Shown here: positions 21,178 to 31,360 of the stretch, in pieces
How the letters are laid out: each line of letters opens with the position of its first letter
How positions within the stretch are numbered: the stretch's first letter is position 1
Origin: Tubiluchus corallicola
Lineage: Eukaryota; Priapulida; Priapulimorpha; Priapulimorphida; Tubiluchidae
Direction of reading: 5' to 3'
DNA: 48,080 nucleotides
Assembly: GCA_030141605.1 (NCBI GenBank)
Contig: JAQGDQ010001313.1
Span: 1-48,080, forward strand
Made by a program: the position numbers and the translations under genes
Notes under the pieces: model-generated
Told to the model about the DNA's origin: nothing
What the model saw: the letters and a program-made list of their open reading frames with translations, nothing else
Database searches by the model: none

Positions 21178-21735
21178 TCATTTATTTTCCACAGATTTGT
21201 CTCTTGCTATCACTGATTCATCAAATTTTATGATCAGCGTTGTTCCCTTATGAGAAAGTGCCGTTACTTTAGCGGAAAAATTACACCCTTCTAGCACGGC
21301 TTCAACTATACCTGCCGTAAAAGCAGCACAGTTCAAACTACTCTTGTCCTTCGGTATGGAAATAAATTTGTTCACTAACGACTCTTTCTCAATGATGTAG
21401 TATGTTCTTTCATCATCGTTTGCATGTTCTAGCTTGTCGGCTTCTTTTCCAAATAACGTCTTCCACAGTTGTGACTTGATAAACAGAAGCATGTTAAGAA
21501 GTTTGATTTCTCTCTTGAAGTTTTTCTCTCTGACAAGCATCAGATCAAGTATACGAAATCCAACATGGTGTCCAAAATCTGCCAATCTTTGCTGCAACTC
21601 TGGTACTGTGTACACTCTATTCTGACTGTACTGTACCATCTCCGAAAATAGGAGTCCATAAGTACTAATACTCACTTCAGTTTTAGACTTAGCTATTGGA
21701 CGATCTAGTATACTTGTTTTCAGACGCAAAGACAT
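21178..21735 (-). CDS. TRAPPC5: TRAPPC5 (TRS31-type TRAPP complex subunit)
   Basis: An uninterrupted 185-codon frame, close to the roughly 188 residues usual for animal TRAPPC5, starting with MSLRLKTSILDRP and ending VIARDKSVENK. Strong family segments are TEVSISTYGLLFSEMVQY, LLFIKSQLWKTLFGKEADKL, TYYIIEKESLVNKFISIPK and NCAAFTAGIVEAVLEG. TRAPPC5 is a BET3-like fold subunit of the TRAPP core, which acts as an exchange factor for Rab1-type GTPases and tethers vesicles at the early Golgi. The gene has no introns here; the intact frame and typical length argue against a retrocopy pseudogene, but an old functional retrocopy cannot be excluded. An AATAAA overlaps the stop codon. A family C MITE lies about 100 bp downstream of the stop. 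Confidence 0.96.
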   Translation of the reverse strand: MSLRLKTSILDRPIAKSKTEVSISTYGLLFSEMVQYSQNRVYTVPELQQRLADFGHHVGFRILDLMLVREKNFKREIKLLNMLLFIKSQLWKTLFGKEADKLEHANDDERTYYIIEKESLVNKFISIPKDKSSLNCAAFTAGIVEAVLEGCNFSAKVTALSHKGTTLIIKFDESVIARDKSVENK

Positions 21736-21739
21736 GGCG

Positions 21740-22795
21740 GCTCAAATAAGTCACAAGTGAATTTACAAAACGCCAAAAACAGTCTGCTGTTAGGAGCTGA
21801 AAACTGGCCCGTTTTTTTTCTCTATGCAATCCACAATCCACTGACAGATTTAACTATGACAATTTTTAAAATTCCTGACAAAGTTTTTCCTACTTCTTTT
21901 TCCACTTTCAGGTAAATTTATCGCGCCAATACGGAAAACCATAGAACATGGTCAGTATGGCGTTTTATTCACGCGTGCTTTACTTCACTACCACCATGAT
22001 AGTTTCTAATGGCCGAATTAGCAGGAAAATTATCAGAGTTAAAAGCCTGATACATCATTCTTCCTGTCCAGTGTAATCTAACCTTTCCCCGTGTTCTTTT
22101 TTGTTCACTTATCCATTTCTTTTTTATCTGGTTCACATGACAGTGGGCTTACACAAGCCTTTGCTTCTCTAGCCCACTGCAGTAATAATTTTTCGGCTAA
22201 ACGTTCACGCTAGATCAAAATTGTGTTGCTCTTTTCAAACTTTAGTATAGCTGCTAGCGACAGCAACAGAATGAATAAGTCAACCTACACTTTAACTATA
22301 ATCTAAATAGTTTATAGCCAGCTAATCACTCTGAGCTACTCTGAATCTCCCAATCCGTGATAACCAAGTCGAACTAAAAGCTGCCAACTGCTGATCCTGC
22401 TAACAGAACAAAACTGTTTCTTTTGCTGCTAAAGCATCCTAAGTGCTTTAATTTTGCTAACTAGTTATTCAGTGGGTCAGCATCGAACGTTCAACTTTGT
22501 ACGTTCAAATTTGATTCGAACTTAAATTTATAGATTCAGATAATTCAGCACTCCAACAACAAAGATTCTTTTGTCATTAAAACGTTTAAAACATCACGCA
22601 ATCAGCACAATTTAGTAGCGATTTTTGTGTGCAATTTTTAGACTAGCTATTAGTGGTTTTTTGCAGAACAAAATCTAGTAATAGGGCCTATGCATGGTCT
22701 TTGTAAAACTGCTTTTCACTGAGGGTTCGAAAAACTTTCAAACTTGATTCGAAATACAAAAATTCAGTTTGATTCGAATTCGAAAGTCACAAATT
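21740..22795. other. Region 5' of TRAPPC5
   Basis: Would contain the TRAPPC5 promoter, but no TATA box or other clear signal is visible. 22490-22790 has repeated GTTCGAAT/GATTCGAA motifs, possibly a decayed transposon end. Confidence 0.4.
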
Positions 22796-22799
22796 CGTT

Positions 22800-23145
22800 C
22801 ATTAAATGTTTTCATCAGTTGGTAAAATGTCACTGACGCACCTTCCAGGGTGCACCACTCATTAACCAAAAATATATTTTTAATCTTATTGACGGATGCA
22901 GCAATTTAAAATTTTAGTTAGTTAGTGACGTGTGCGCTAGAAATGCCCTGATTACTTTTTCAAATTTAAAAAAATGTTATCTAAACTTGTTTCAAATGAT
23001 TTATCGTCAAAATGGCTGCGTCTGACGGTCATCGCATTCTGACTGCCAACGCAAGCCCTGCATGCAAAAAGCCAGTATGTAAGTGGTATAAAATTTCAAG
23101 ACAAATTTTTAATATTTATATAAGTGGAGAGTTTTCTTGTGCTTT
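22800..23145 (+). repeat. Interspersed repeat family A, copy 3
   Basis: GGGTGCACCACTCATTAACC, TTAATCTTATTGACGG, TTTCAAATGATTTATCGTC, ATTTCAAGACAAATTTT and GAGAGTTTTCTTGTGC match copies 4 and 5 closely. Confidence 0.75.
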
Positions 23146-23159
23146 GTTTCTCTCAGATG

Positions 23160-23780
23160 GCTCGTACAGAAAACCAGAAGACACGTCATCAAATTAAATT
23201 AGTTTATTATACGAGAATTCTACAACACAAAAATATGAAGGAACGCGAAATGCTTACTGTAAATGTGATAATATGGAAACGTGAAAGCGTATCTGAGAAT
23301 ACAAGGATACAAGAGAATAAACTCCAGCAGCCAGCTCCACCTTATATATCAGTGCAAAGGAACAATCTAGAAATAGAAAGTTCTATAAACTTCTACAATT
23401 AAGAAGATTGTTCTACTATACTACAGAACATTCTACAATATTCTATTTGATTCTAGTGGATATCCACAACATGCTTAAATCTCCAACATTTTAATAGGCA
23501 TACAAACCCTTTTCCTGAACACAATAGCAAATATTATTGTCTCTGCCAAACTACCTTCTTTATATGTGTAGCTAAACAAAATATGCACAGCAACAAATGA
23601 GTCACAACAGTTACTTACTAATACATTTTATCTGCCTGGAAAATTAAAACTCTGGATAGACGAAAAGATTGAGCGTGCTGCCAGAAGCTGATTTGTTAAA
23701 CACAACAGTATTAGTTAATTAATCACGGTATTTGTAAACTTAAATTAAAAATTATTGATTAATGGTGGAATTAAGAACAA
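23160..23780. other. Intergenic sequence, nothing recognised
   Basis: AT-rich, with TTCTACA-like short repeats at 23370-23460. No gene. Confidence 0.4.
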
Positions 23781-23794
23781 TTACTATATTTATT

Positions 23795-23950
23795 GTTAAA
23801 ACACCACAACTTTATTAATACTTTTAATTTACATCGTTAAAAAATCGTGTCAAACATTTTCGACAGAGCTACTGCTGTCTTCATCACTAGTAAATTTTAC
23901 CACTGATGACAACAGCAGTAACTCTGTCGAAACGTTTGATTATAAATGTT
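23795..23950 (+). repeat. Fold-back (hairpin) element, copy 1
   Basis: Left arm TCAAACATTTTCGACAGAG and TACTGCTGTCTTCATCA pairs with right arm TGATGACAACAGCAGTAAC and TCTGTCGAAACGTTTGA around a central GTAAATTTTAC palindrome. Its left half recurs at 46810-46915. Confidence 0.75.
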
Positions 23951-24004
23951 TTTAAGTAATAAAAAATAATAAGAAATGTAATAAGAAATTGACTTAAATT
24001 ACTA

Positions 24005-24085
24005 TATGATACCAAATGCATCCATGGTCAGATGGTTGAGGCCTGAGACTTGTAATTTAACGGCTTTTGGTTCAAACCCAGGCTC
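24005..24085 (+). tRNA. tRNA-like pseudogene or SINE head
   Basis: A-box-like TGGTCAGATGG, a loop CTTGTAA (TGT anticodon position) and B-box-like GGTTCAAACCC are in the right order and spacing, but the acceptor and D stems do not pair well. More likely a tRNA-derived relic than a functional tRNA-Thr. Confidence 0.4.
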
Positions 24086-24218
24086 AACACCTTGACCTTT
24101 TCACATTTCTTTTCTTTTGGTAGTTCAATTTAAAAAATCAAAAATTATAGGTCCATTACATACTATACAGACAACCAACTGATTCATTTTCAAACTTGTG
24201 TAGTGAGTGACTCAGCAA

Positions 24219-25466
24219 CAGGGATGAGTGGATCGACTAACTTCCCGATCCGTAAAACATTTTGGTCCGCAAACTTGAAATCCGCAGTCTGCTAAAAATG
24301 CGAATTTTATTATTAACAGCGATCCGCAACCGCTCTACTGAATTAATTCAAATCCGCGATCCATCCTGATACGCTAGGTTTCCGATTCACGTCCTGCTTA
24401 TGTGCCTATTTTTAATTCAAATCCGCATAATAATCTGCAATTTTAGCTGACCTTGGTTTAAACAAACAAAAATATTTTAAATCAGTGGAAAATGCACCGT
24501 GTTGCAGTGTGTCCACTGGGTGGTTTGATTTTCATTGACTAATTGCAACTGTAAGAAGGAATATTAGAATATTCTTTATCTGATGTTATTTTGTTATTTT
24601 AACATTAGTATTTTTAGTAGCTATATCACGTTGAAAACACCGGTTCTCAATGTAGTTGTTCTCTAATTCTCAAGTTAAGCAACGTAGAGCCTGGCAAGTA
24701 CTTGGATGGGTGACGTCCTAGGAATACCAGGTGCTGTAGGCTTGCGGGATGCCCACACTGTATCTCGACACTAGGCAGAGGAGCTGCACAAGCAGCCAAT
24801 GGCTAGAGGGCGGAGGAGGTCAAGTGACCCAACAGCAATGTGTAGAGGAGTAAACCTTCCAAATCAGGAGTGGAGCCCCGAAGGCGGACCAGTGCAGCAT
24901 GCTCACTGACTCCGGCAGCTCCTGCAGCCAACCTGGTGCCAAATGTATCGCTCTGCTTTCTTTTGGACTACACCAGGGAGGAAGAGAGGGGGTTCCTGTT
25001 GTCTGGCCAACTCAGGATCTCCATACACCTTGCGTGTGCCCTGGAGAGGCCACTCCAGTGGTTCAAGGACGGATTACTCAGCCACAGTCAATGCTGCAGC
25101 TCCATCAATGTGATCAATAACTGACTCTCTTGGGGCACACTCCATTGTCTTCCGAGACAGAAGGATGCCAACAACAACAATTTTTAATAGCAAATAAAAG
25201 ATTTCACTGCTGTTATTTACTAGTACAGTAATACTTTCTTTTAATGATTAATGATAGATGAGTGCCAGGCTGCCATTTTTTTCCTCCGCAATGTGCACAT
25301 CGTTGTCTATCACGGATTAACATCAATGACAATTTTTGATCTGCATCTAGGCCGCATAGGGTAATTCCTTATTTTCAATAGTAGATCTGCAATCCGGTCC
25401 GATCAGCAAAAATATTACGGATCTTGGTCCGATCCAGTCCACAGGATCGTGTTCCGCTCATCACTG
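24219..25466. mobile_element. hAT-like element containing a 5S SINE
   Basis: Ends CAGGGATGAGTGGATCG and, read inward from the right, CAGTGATGAGCGGAACACG. The flanks CTCAGCAA (24211-24218) and CTCAGTGA (25467-25474) form an 8-bp target duplication with two changes. Interior arms are rich in GATCCG/ATCCGC. No transposase; 24612-25181 is a later SINE insertion. Confidence 0.75.
24612..25181 (+). mobile_element. 5S-rRNA-derived SINE, near full length
   Basis: The head (about 24612-24741) follows 5S rRNA: ATATCACGTTGAAAACACC, AAGTTAAGCAACGTAGAGCC, AAGTACTTGGATGGGTGACG and CCAGGTGCTGTAGGCTT, so it carries the 5S-type internal pol III promoter. A GC-rich body of about 430 bp follows, then GAAGGATGCCAACAACAACAA, the usual short tandem tail. 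Partial relatives are at 6580-6752 and, more diverged, 1150-1230. Frames in the body (24870-25124) are not genes. Confidence 0.85.
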
Positions 25467-25540
25467 CTCAGTGACCAGAAGTCCATGATCTGGGGTTCAA
25501 TTCCCATACTGCAACTTCAGTATTTTTTTAACCATCGGGA

Positions 25541-25780
25541 TGGGTGACTATAATTCATACTAGCTAGCAGTGATGAAATTGAGATGCATTCATTAGCCTG
25601 CCTTTCCACTGATTAAATAATAAAAGAAAAATATTAATTACAATGCTAACTGTCTTTAAGCTATAAGCTACAGCATGGAAAGAATGCAACATTACAGTTA
25701 AATTGCCCATTCAATGGTGGGTGTAGTAGGAGTGTTTAGAATTCGTGGGAGAGCCACGACGTCCTGTAACGGGCGTTTTC
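25541..25780. other. Intergenic sequence, nothing recognised
   Basis: No supported feature. Confidence 0.4.
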
Positions 25781-26265
25781 CCTGACCCAACTCCGGATTT
25801 TTTCCAAATTTTGACTAAACAGTCTGTAGAAAAAATGTTTTAGTGGAGCCTGGTGGGACTCTTGAAAGGATATATATATATATCGGCCGGGGGATTAGGC
25901 ATAAAACAGAGTTTTATGACTAAAGACAATTACCAAATCATGTTGCTAGAATTGTCGTCATGTTCCGGAAAGAAGAGGAATAGGAGTGCACGATGATGTG
26001 GGCTGTATATTAGGACGTCTCCACAGTCAGGAACTGTGACGAGTTATCGGAGGGTCGATTTCGTGCGAATTTCGCGTGGAAAACTGTTGATGCAAAGCCA
26101 TTGTTCTGACGTCATCCAATGTACTCTGCTTATAACTTTAATTCAGTAAAAGCTGCTGCTGTTGTCTTTGCTTCAGGTAAATAAACGAACACTAGGTAGA
26201 ATGTTCGCGTATTTTTGATTATAAGTGGATTTATACACAAATTTTTTACTGGGCCTTTGCTAGTC
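25781..26265 (+). repeat. Interspersed repeat family R1, copy 3
   Basis: Collinear with 4055-4450 from TGACCCAACTCCGGATTTTT to AAATTTTTTACTGGGCCTTT, with small insertions including a TA run at 25871. Confidence 0.78.
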
Positions 26266-26299
26266 TATTATATTCTCAAACCCCATTCTTGCGACAAAT

Positions 26300-26520
26300 A
26301 TAAGAATTACAATGTATAACTATGTATAACTTGAACTGGTAGAACTCTAATTCTTCCGTAATTCTCGTGGAACGGATTTTCCCTTTAACAAACAGCGTGT
26401 AACTCGAATTATCAGTACGGTTATTAAGAATCTGACTGAAACTACCTCGTCTATCTCGAACAGCCTCTCAAGCGAGAAATCCTACATGAAAACGTGCACC
26501 TCATTACAATTTTAACTGCT
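26300..26520 (+). repeat. Interspersed repeat family H, copy 2
   Basis: AAGAATCTGACTGAAACTAC, CAAGCGAGAAATCC and GTGCACCTCATTACAATTTT match 10270-10385. It ends about 310 bp beyond the zinc-finger stop codon. Confidence 0.5.
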
Positions 26521-26832
26521 AGTTTCAGCAAAAATGCTAAAATTTCTTGTGTTACCTTAGCAGAATGTTGCACACAACATGATTTAACGAAACGAGGTTT
26601 AATGTAGATCACAATATTATTATTGCCCAATTCCTTTAACCATGCTACTCAGACTGCAATAGCAGTGGATCAGTCATTTTTTTTGGATATTCATAAAAAC
26701 TGTTGTTTGATATTTACCTAAAGGCTCAGTTTGTCATTTTCAGTGGACCAGTTACACATAGTTTACCGTATTCTTATAATATTAGCCGAATTAAGTCATA
26801 ATTAAGGACAATTCGGAAAGTTCAAAAAAAGC

Positions 26833-28419
26833 CTACACATGACCGCTAACATGATTCAAAAAAACTTTTTCCCAGGCAAAGGTTTCACCACAGAGCTCAC
26901 ACTCGTAAGGTTTTTGACCTGCGTGGCACGACATATGCTTAGTCAAGTAATGTTTTTGTGAGAATGACTTATCACACAAACTGCACTTGTAAGGCATGAT
27001 ACCCTCGTGAATATTCATGTGTACCTCAAGATTTGACTGTCGTGAAAATGTTTTATAACACAATTCGCATTCGTAAGGTTTTTGCTCACAGTGAGTTTTT
27101 AAATGCCTTTGCATATTGTTGCGCTGTGCAAATGATTTATTGCACAAATCACACTGAAAAGGTTTTATACCGGTGTGAGTTCTCAAGTGAATGGTAAGCA
27201 AGTTTTTCGTGAAAAATGACTTATCACAGAAATCACAAGTAAAAGGCTTATCGTCTTTGTGTGACTTCATGTGCTTATGGCAGTCCGCATGACGCGTAAA
27301 TCTCACTTTACACACGTCACACTCAAAAGGCTTTTCATTTTTATGGGTTTGTAGGTGCCTCATTAAATTAGCACGTTGGGTGAATGACTTATCACACACC
27401 CTACAACGGTGAGCCTTTTCATCAGTGTGGCATACAAGATGTCTGGTTAGGTGATACTTTCTCGTAAATGTTTTGCTACAGTAAGAGCAAATGTGAGGCT
27501 TTTTTCCGCTATGACTTCTCTTGTGTTTGAGTAAATTACTGTAGTCTGAAAACGCTTGCTTACAAAAATCACATTTAAAAGGCTTCTCTCTCGTATGAAC
27601 TCTAATGTGATTTTTAAGGAGGCCTTTACGCACAAAAGCTCTTTCGCACTTGTCACACTTAAATGGTTTAATGCCGGTATGAATGCTCATGTGCTCTTCC
27701 AGAGTTTCCTTTCTTGCATATATTTTACCGCACTTTTTGCACGAAAACGTCTTCTTTTGAAGACGTTTGTGAGCTTTCGCATGTGTGCAAAGGTCAAACA
27801 TTCGTGTGAATGATGCGTCACACTCGGAACAAGAAAATTTACCATGCTGGGTAGCCTTGTGCCGCTTCAGACCACATGGATATCTGAAATGTTTCTCACA
27901 AAATTCACACTTCACCTCGCAATTGCCGTGTGTTCGATTGTGTACATGGATATATCGAAATGAGCGATCGCACGTCTTGCAATGGTTCTTCTCTTGTTCT
28001 TCTGCTTCATCCACGACATTTGGCTGAAATTTAGCAGCCTCAGGATGGGTAGCCTTGTGCCGCTTCAGACCAGATGGATATCTGAAATGTTTCTCACAAA
28101 ATTCACACTTCACCTCGCAATAGCCGTGTGTTCGATTGTGTACATGGATATATCGAAATGAGCGATCGCACCTCTTGCAATGGTACTTCTCTTGTTCTTC
28201 TGCTTCATTCACGACATTTGGCTGAAATTTAGCAGCTTCAGGAGAGGTCAGCTTCTCATTATGTGCCTCTGTCCCGTTCGCCCCACTCTTATCCGGTGAT
28301 TGCGGAGCGCGTTCGCGACGTAGATTTGATTCCTTCTTCCTACAGTGCTGTTTGTTTTTCTTAAATGTTGTTCCTACGCTTTTCTTGCGTGAGATTTTCG
28401 CACTTGTCAAAGATGCCAT
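26833..28419 (-). CDS. C2H2 zinc-finger protein, 16 fingers
   Basis: Intronless 528-codon frame. Residues 1-58 are basic and probably disordered, with KK/RKK clusters that could serve as nuclear signals. Fingers run from Cys81 to the C-terminus. Fingers 5-16 (about 197-527) are regular C-X2-C-X12-H-X3-H units joined by TGIKPF/NEKPF-type linkers, as expected for sequence-specific DNA binding. Residues 60-125 are duplicated as 126-191; each copy holds one shortened finger (X9 instead of X12 between the second Cys and first His) and one normal finger. No KRAB, SCAN, BTB or ZAD domain is visible. Probably a nuclear DNA-binding regulator; its target and orthology are unknown. The start at 28419 is the first in-frame ATG. 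Confidence 0.92.
   Translation of the reverse strand: MASLTSAKISRKKSVGTTFKKNKQHCRKKESNLRRERAPQSPDKSGANGTEAHNEKLTSPEAAKFQPNVVNEAEEQEKYHCKRCDRSFRYIHVHNRTHGYCEVKCEFCEKHFRYPSGLKRHKATHPEAAKFQPNVVDEAEEQEKNHCKTCDRSFRYIHVHNRTHGNCEVKCEFCEKHFRYPCGLKRHKATQHGKFSCSECDASFTRMFDLCTHAKAHKRLQKKTFSCKKCGKIYARKETLEEHMSIHTGIKPFKCDKCERAFVRKGLLKNHIRVHTREKPFKCDFCKQAFSDYSNLLKHKRSHSGKKPHICSYCSKTFTRKYHLTRHLVCHTDEKAHRCRVCDKSFTQRANLMRHLQTHKNEKPFECDVCKVRFTRHADCHKHMKSHKDDKPFTCDFCDKSFFTKNLLTIHLRTHTGIKPFQCDLCNKSFAQRNNMQRHLKTHCEQKPYECELCYKTFSRQSNLEVHMNIHEGIMPYKCSLCDKSFSQKHYLTKHMSCHAGQKPYECELCGETFAWEKVFLNHVSGHV
27847..28242 (-). repeat. In-frame 198-bp tandem duplication within the zinc-finger gene
   Basis: Two adjacent 66-codon units (28045-28242 and 27847-28044) each encode PEAAKFQPNVV, an acidic EAEEQEK spacer, a short finger and a full finger. 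I count about five residue differences between the copies, so the duplication looks recent. Confidence 0.9.
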
Positions 28420-28597
28420 CTTAATGCAGGATTAAACGGTTTCTCACCAACAGACTTGAAAAATGCTGAAAGAAACCCAGAAATTCTCATACGTAATTGG
28501 GCAGAAAAAAAGCACAAATGCTATCCAAAGATACAGCACTAAGGCATCAAAATTAATAAAAAACAAAGCTATAATGTAAATACAGAACTGCCACATA

Positions 28598-28715
28598 TAT
28601 GTGTGCTTGCAAATCAAAACCGTCCATAAGTCTGCATCGTTAAAACCATGTTATGATGATTCAAAGTAGAATGCAATAAGAGATTTGGTCAAGTGTCAAT
28701 TTTCTGTTTTTTTTA
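28598..28715. mobile_element. MITE family C, partial copy 3
   Basis: TGTGTGCTTGCAAATCAAAA, CCGTCCATAAGTCTGCA and GTTATGATGATTCAAAGTAG match the left 120 bp of copies 1 and 2. It lies about 180 bp upstream of the zinc-finger ATG. Confidence 0.75.
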
Positions 28716-28724
28716 TAAACCTCG

Positions 28725-28790
28725 GCTTAGCTGTCTCATACCTGCAAAAGGTGCTCGTACCCCAGGTTAGGAACAACTGCACTAGACATA
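28725..28790 (-). mobile_element. Possible hAT terminus
   Basis: The minus strand reads GTTGTTCCTAACCTGGGGTA and CGAGCACC, a pattern common at ends of animal hAT MITEs; only one end is seen. It directly follows MITE copy 3. Confidence 0.3.
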
Positions 28791-28799
28791 GTTAATTTA

Positions 28800-29370
28800 T
28801 GTTACCTTACTGTAGAAAAAATCTGGCTAAAAATATAACTACATACACAGTGCCATCATTATGGAACACTTTAAATCCATCCTACTGTTAAATCTGCTGC
28901 ATCACTTAAAAAAAAATTAAATTTTATTGTAAGTCAGAAGATCTAGCAATTGTAATGGTGATTAATGTTTTAATTAACCCTGATTAATGCACAGGAAGAC
29001 GTGTCTGCAGTGCTTGATTTCATCTCAAAAATTCCATTGTATTTAATGCGAATCTAATTAATGAGATATAGCAGTACAAGATTTCATTAAACAGGAAATC
29101 TCGCTTTACCCTTTTAGTTCCACTTAATCACTTATTAATATATTTTCTTCTGCTTATTTTCATGTAAATTTTATATAAATAATCAGTTGTGTATTTTATG
29201 TAAATGTGCACTATAAGAGATTAATAAGCATGTCTATATCTATGACTTTAGCATCTAGTTAATTACACTACAATTTCATTTTCATCCTTTGCTCTATCTT
29301 ACTCACAAACTCCTCTTTACCAACCGTTTTAAGCTCTCCTTAACATGTTGTATCTTGTCTGACCATGTTT
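28800..29370. other. Intergenic sequence, nothing recognised
   Basis: AT-rich; no feature supported. Confidence 0.4.
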
Positions 29371-29379
29371 TTTTGTAAT

Positions 29380-29572
29380 CCTTTCATTTTTTACTATCAA
29401 ATCGCTATAACAAGCTCTGCTTTCTGAGTGATTTGCGAAACAATGGCGTGTTGAGAACGAGATTTATAATTAAATTTTCAGTATCGGGCAACACTCTTGT
29501 TCATATGTCTATTTGTTTTGATGTAGCAATCTTTAATAGGTTGTGACGAAGTAAAGATAAACTTGAACTCCA
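29380..29572 (+). mobile_element. Probable LINE 3' end
   Basis: AACAAGCTCTGCTTTCTGA resembles the block at 310-335 and the segment ends AAAGATAAACTTGAACTC, as LINE 3' ends often do. No coding remnant. Confidence 0.35.
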
Positions 29573-29574
29573 AA

Positions 29575-30880
29575 TCAGTATCTAAAAACCATAACAACTG
29601 ACAATAACATTAAACAATTCACTTGAAGTTTTAGATACCAGCTCAGCTTGCTAACCTTCTTTATATCAGCAAAAGAACACTAAAACGGACAACAAATTCA
29701 ATTACTTTGCACAATTCGACAAGATACAAAGAGGAACACTACACTTCAACAGTGCCAATAGAAGAAACCTTTGCACTTGGATTTTTTGTCAGCGCGTGTC
29801 AACTTAAGCCAAGAAAATTCCATAAAAACCTCATATTTTCACGACTTTGCCCTTCAGAATTTTATTAATAAGTTCATAATACAAAATCATGAATGTTTTA
29901 TTGCTGGAAAGGGACTTTTGTCGCTCCTACATGGCTGCAATCGGCTAAGTTCCAATCGCAGCATAATAATAGCACAGTTTTAAACAATTGAATAACAAAG
30001 ACAACAACACGAATATTGCTATTTCATTACATTAGATTAATTATGAAGGCTGTATCGGTTTTAGTGAACAAACACTGTGGTAAACACTTCTGGTAAACAA
30101 AAACTGTAATTCTTAAAATGCAACAATTTTGCAAAAATATCACCAAGTTTTAATTGATAGAATAATGTCTCTCTGAAACAGCAAGTGGTTATTAAAAAAA
30201 ATTTGTTGCAAATTTCCTCTAATAGGTCAACAAACGCTCCTTTATATAAGAGCGAATAACTATCTGAGGTGTGCAAATATTAATTAATTTGTCGATTTTA
30301 ATGCTATAAAATGTTATTCTTCTTATTACTTGATTAATTTTAAGTAATTGTCTTTTTATTTTGATTTCATCGTGTTGTCAACTTTCAACCATCACCATTA
30401 ATTCTCGTCCTCGCTTGCACTGGCGTAGCAAGTACAGAAGTAAAGAACATCCGCTCCCCCAAGCAGATTTTTCAACAACTAAGTCGTTACTTTATTTGAC
30501 CAACTTGTCTCAGGTGTTTTTGAAATAAGCGTATAGTTATGCAAATCATTTGTCAATGTTGACTGATTGAATTATCTCAAGTCTAATTATTTTAATAGCA
30601 TTGTTTTCATACATTTGTCTAGCAGCAGGCCTAGGGTCAATTATGTATCAAAATGTCAAGTTTCAATATCTTTACGTTTTATTACACATAAACATAAGGA
30701 AATGCCAATTATGTTCTTCCTTTAAAACAGTATCTTCCTCATGTTTTGATATTAAACACAAAATCAAAATGTGCACTAAAATTTAGTTGAAATGTGTGAC
30801 GTTGCGTTTTTGTGTGCTTGCTTCCCCTAACTTTAGGACCTGGCTACGCCCCTTCTTGATTGCTAACATCTTTTTCTTTC
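29575..30880. other. Intergenic sequence, nothing recognised
   Basis: No open frame with domain features, RNA or repeat identified in 1.3 kb. Confidence 0.45.
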
Positions 30881-30882
<2 letters not shown>

Positions 30883-30919
<37 letters not shown>

Positions 30920-30930
30920 TTATTTATTTA
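30883..30930 (+). repeat. TA / TTTA microsatellite
   Basis: About 16 TA units followed by TTTA units, ending close to the left border of the solo LTR. Confidence 0.9.
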
Positions 30931-30940
30931 TATTACATAT

Positions 30941-31360
30941 TGGACTGCTGTCCGCTTTTAACGGAGGCAGGACGGATGGCACCGCAGCCCACACCGTGCG
31001 GCATGTCTCAATTAAGTCGTTCAACACCAAACCAAAACAGAACCCGAATGATAGAGTCGAAATGACAATTTTATTACTACATATCACACCCCCAATAAGG
31101 AACAAACAGCTTAGAAGAATGGAGTTTGCGGCAAGCCTGTGAAATGTGAACAGAGCTGCAATGAAAGACACGACCACTGACCTACAGCAGACCTTCCCTT
31201 TTTATAAGCTCAGGTGTGCACGTGACTAGTGGCTCCTACTAACACAAGGTCAGAATAGGAGTCTATGTGCTAGATAAAGCCACGTTCACACGCACACCTG
31301 AGAAGTCTACTGTATTCCCCTGCCAGTATTACATTTCACCTCATCACAGCCCTGCAGTAC

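Larger units (their letters stand above)
24200..25515 (+). tRNA. tRNA-like relic split by the hAT element
   Basis: GAGTGACTCAG before the hAT element and TGACCAGAAGTCCATGATC with GGGTTCAATTCCC after it would form an A-box/anticodon/B-box series once the element and one target copy are removed. The insertion falls in the A-box-like part. Probably a tRNA-derived SINE head or pseudogene. Confidence 0.4.

Noticed and set aside
24612-24741. Functional 5S rRNA gene
   Set aside because: Many substitutions and an insertion in the 5S part, no T-run terminator at the 5S end, and continuation into a SINE body.
24870-25124. Open frames with normal-looking composition
   Set aside because: They lie in the GC-rich body of the 5S-derived SINE and have no domain features.
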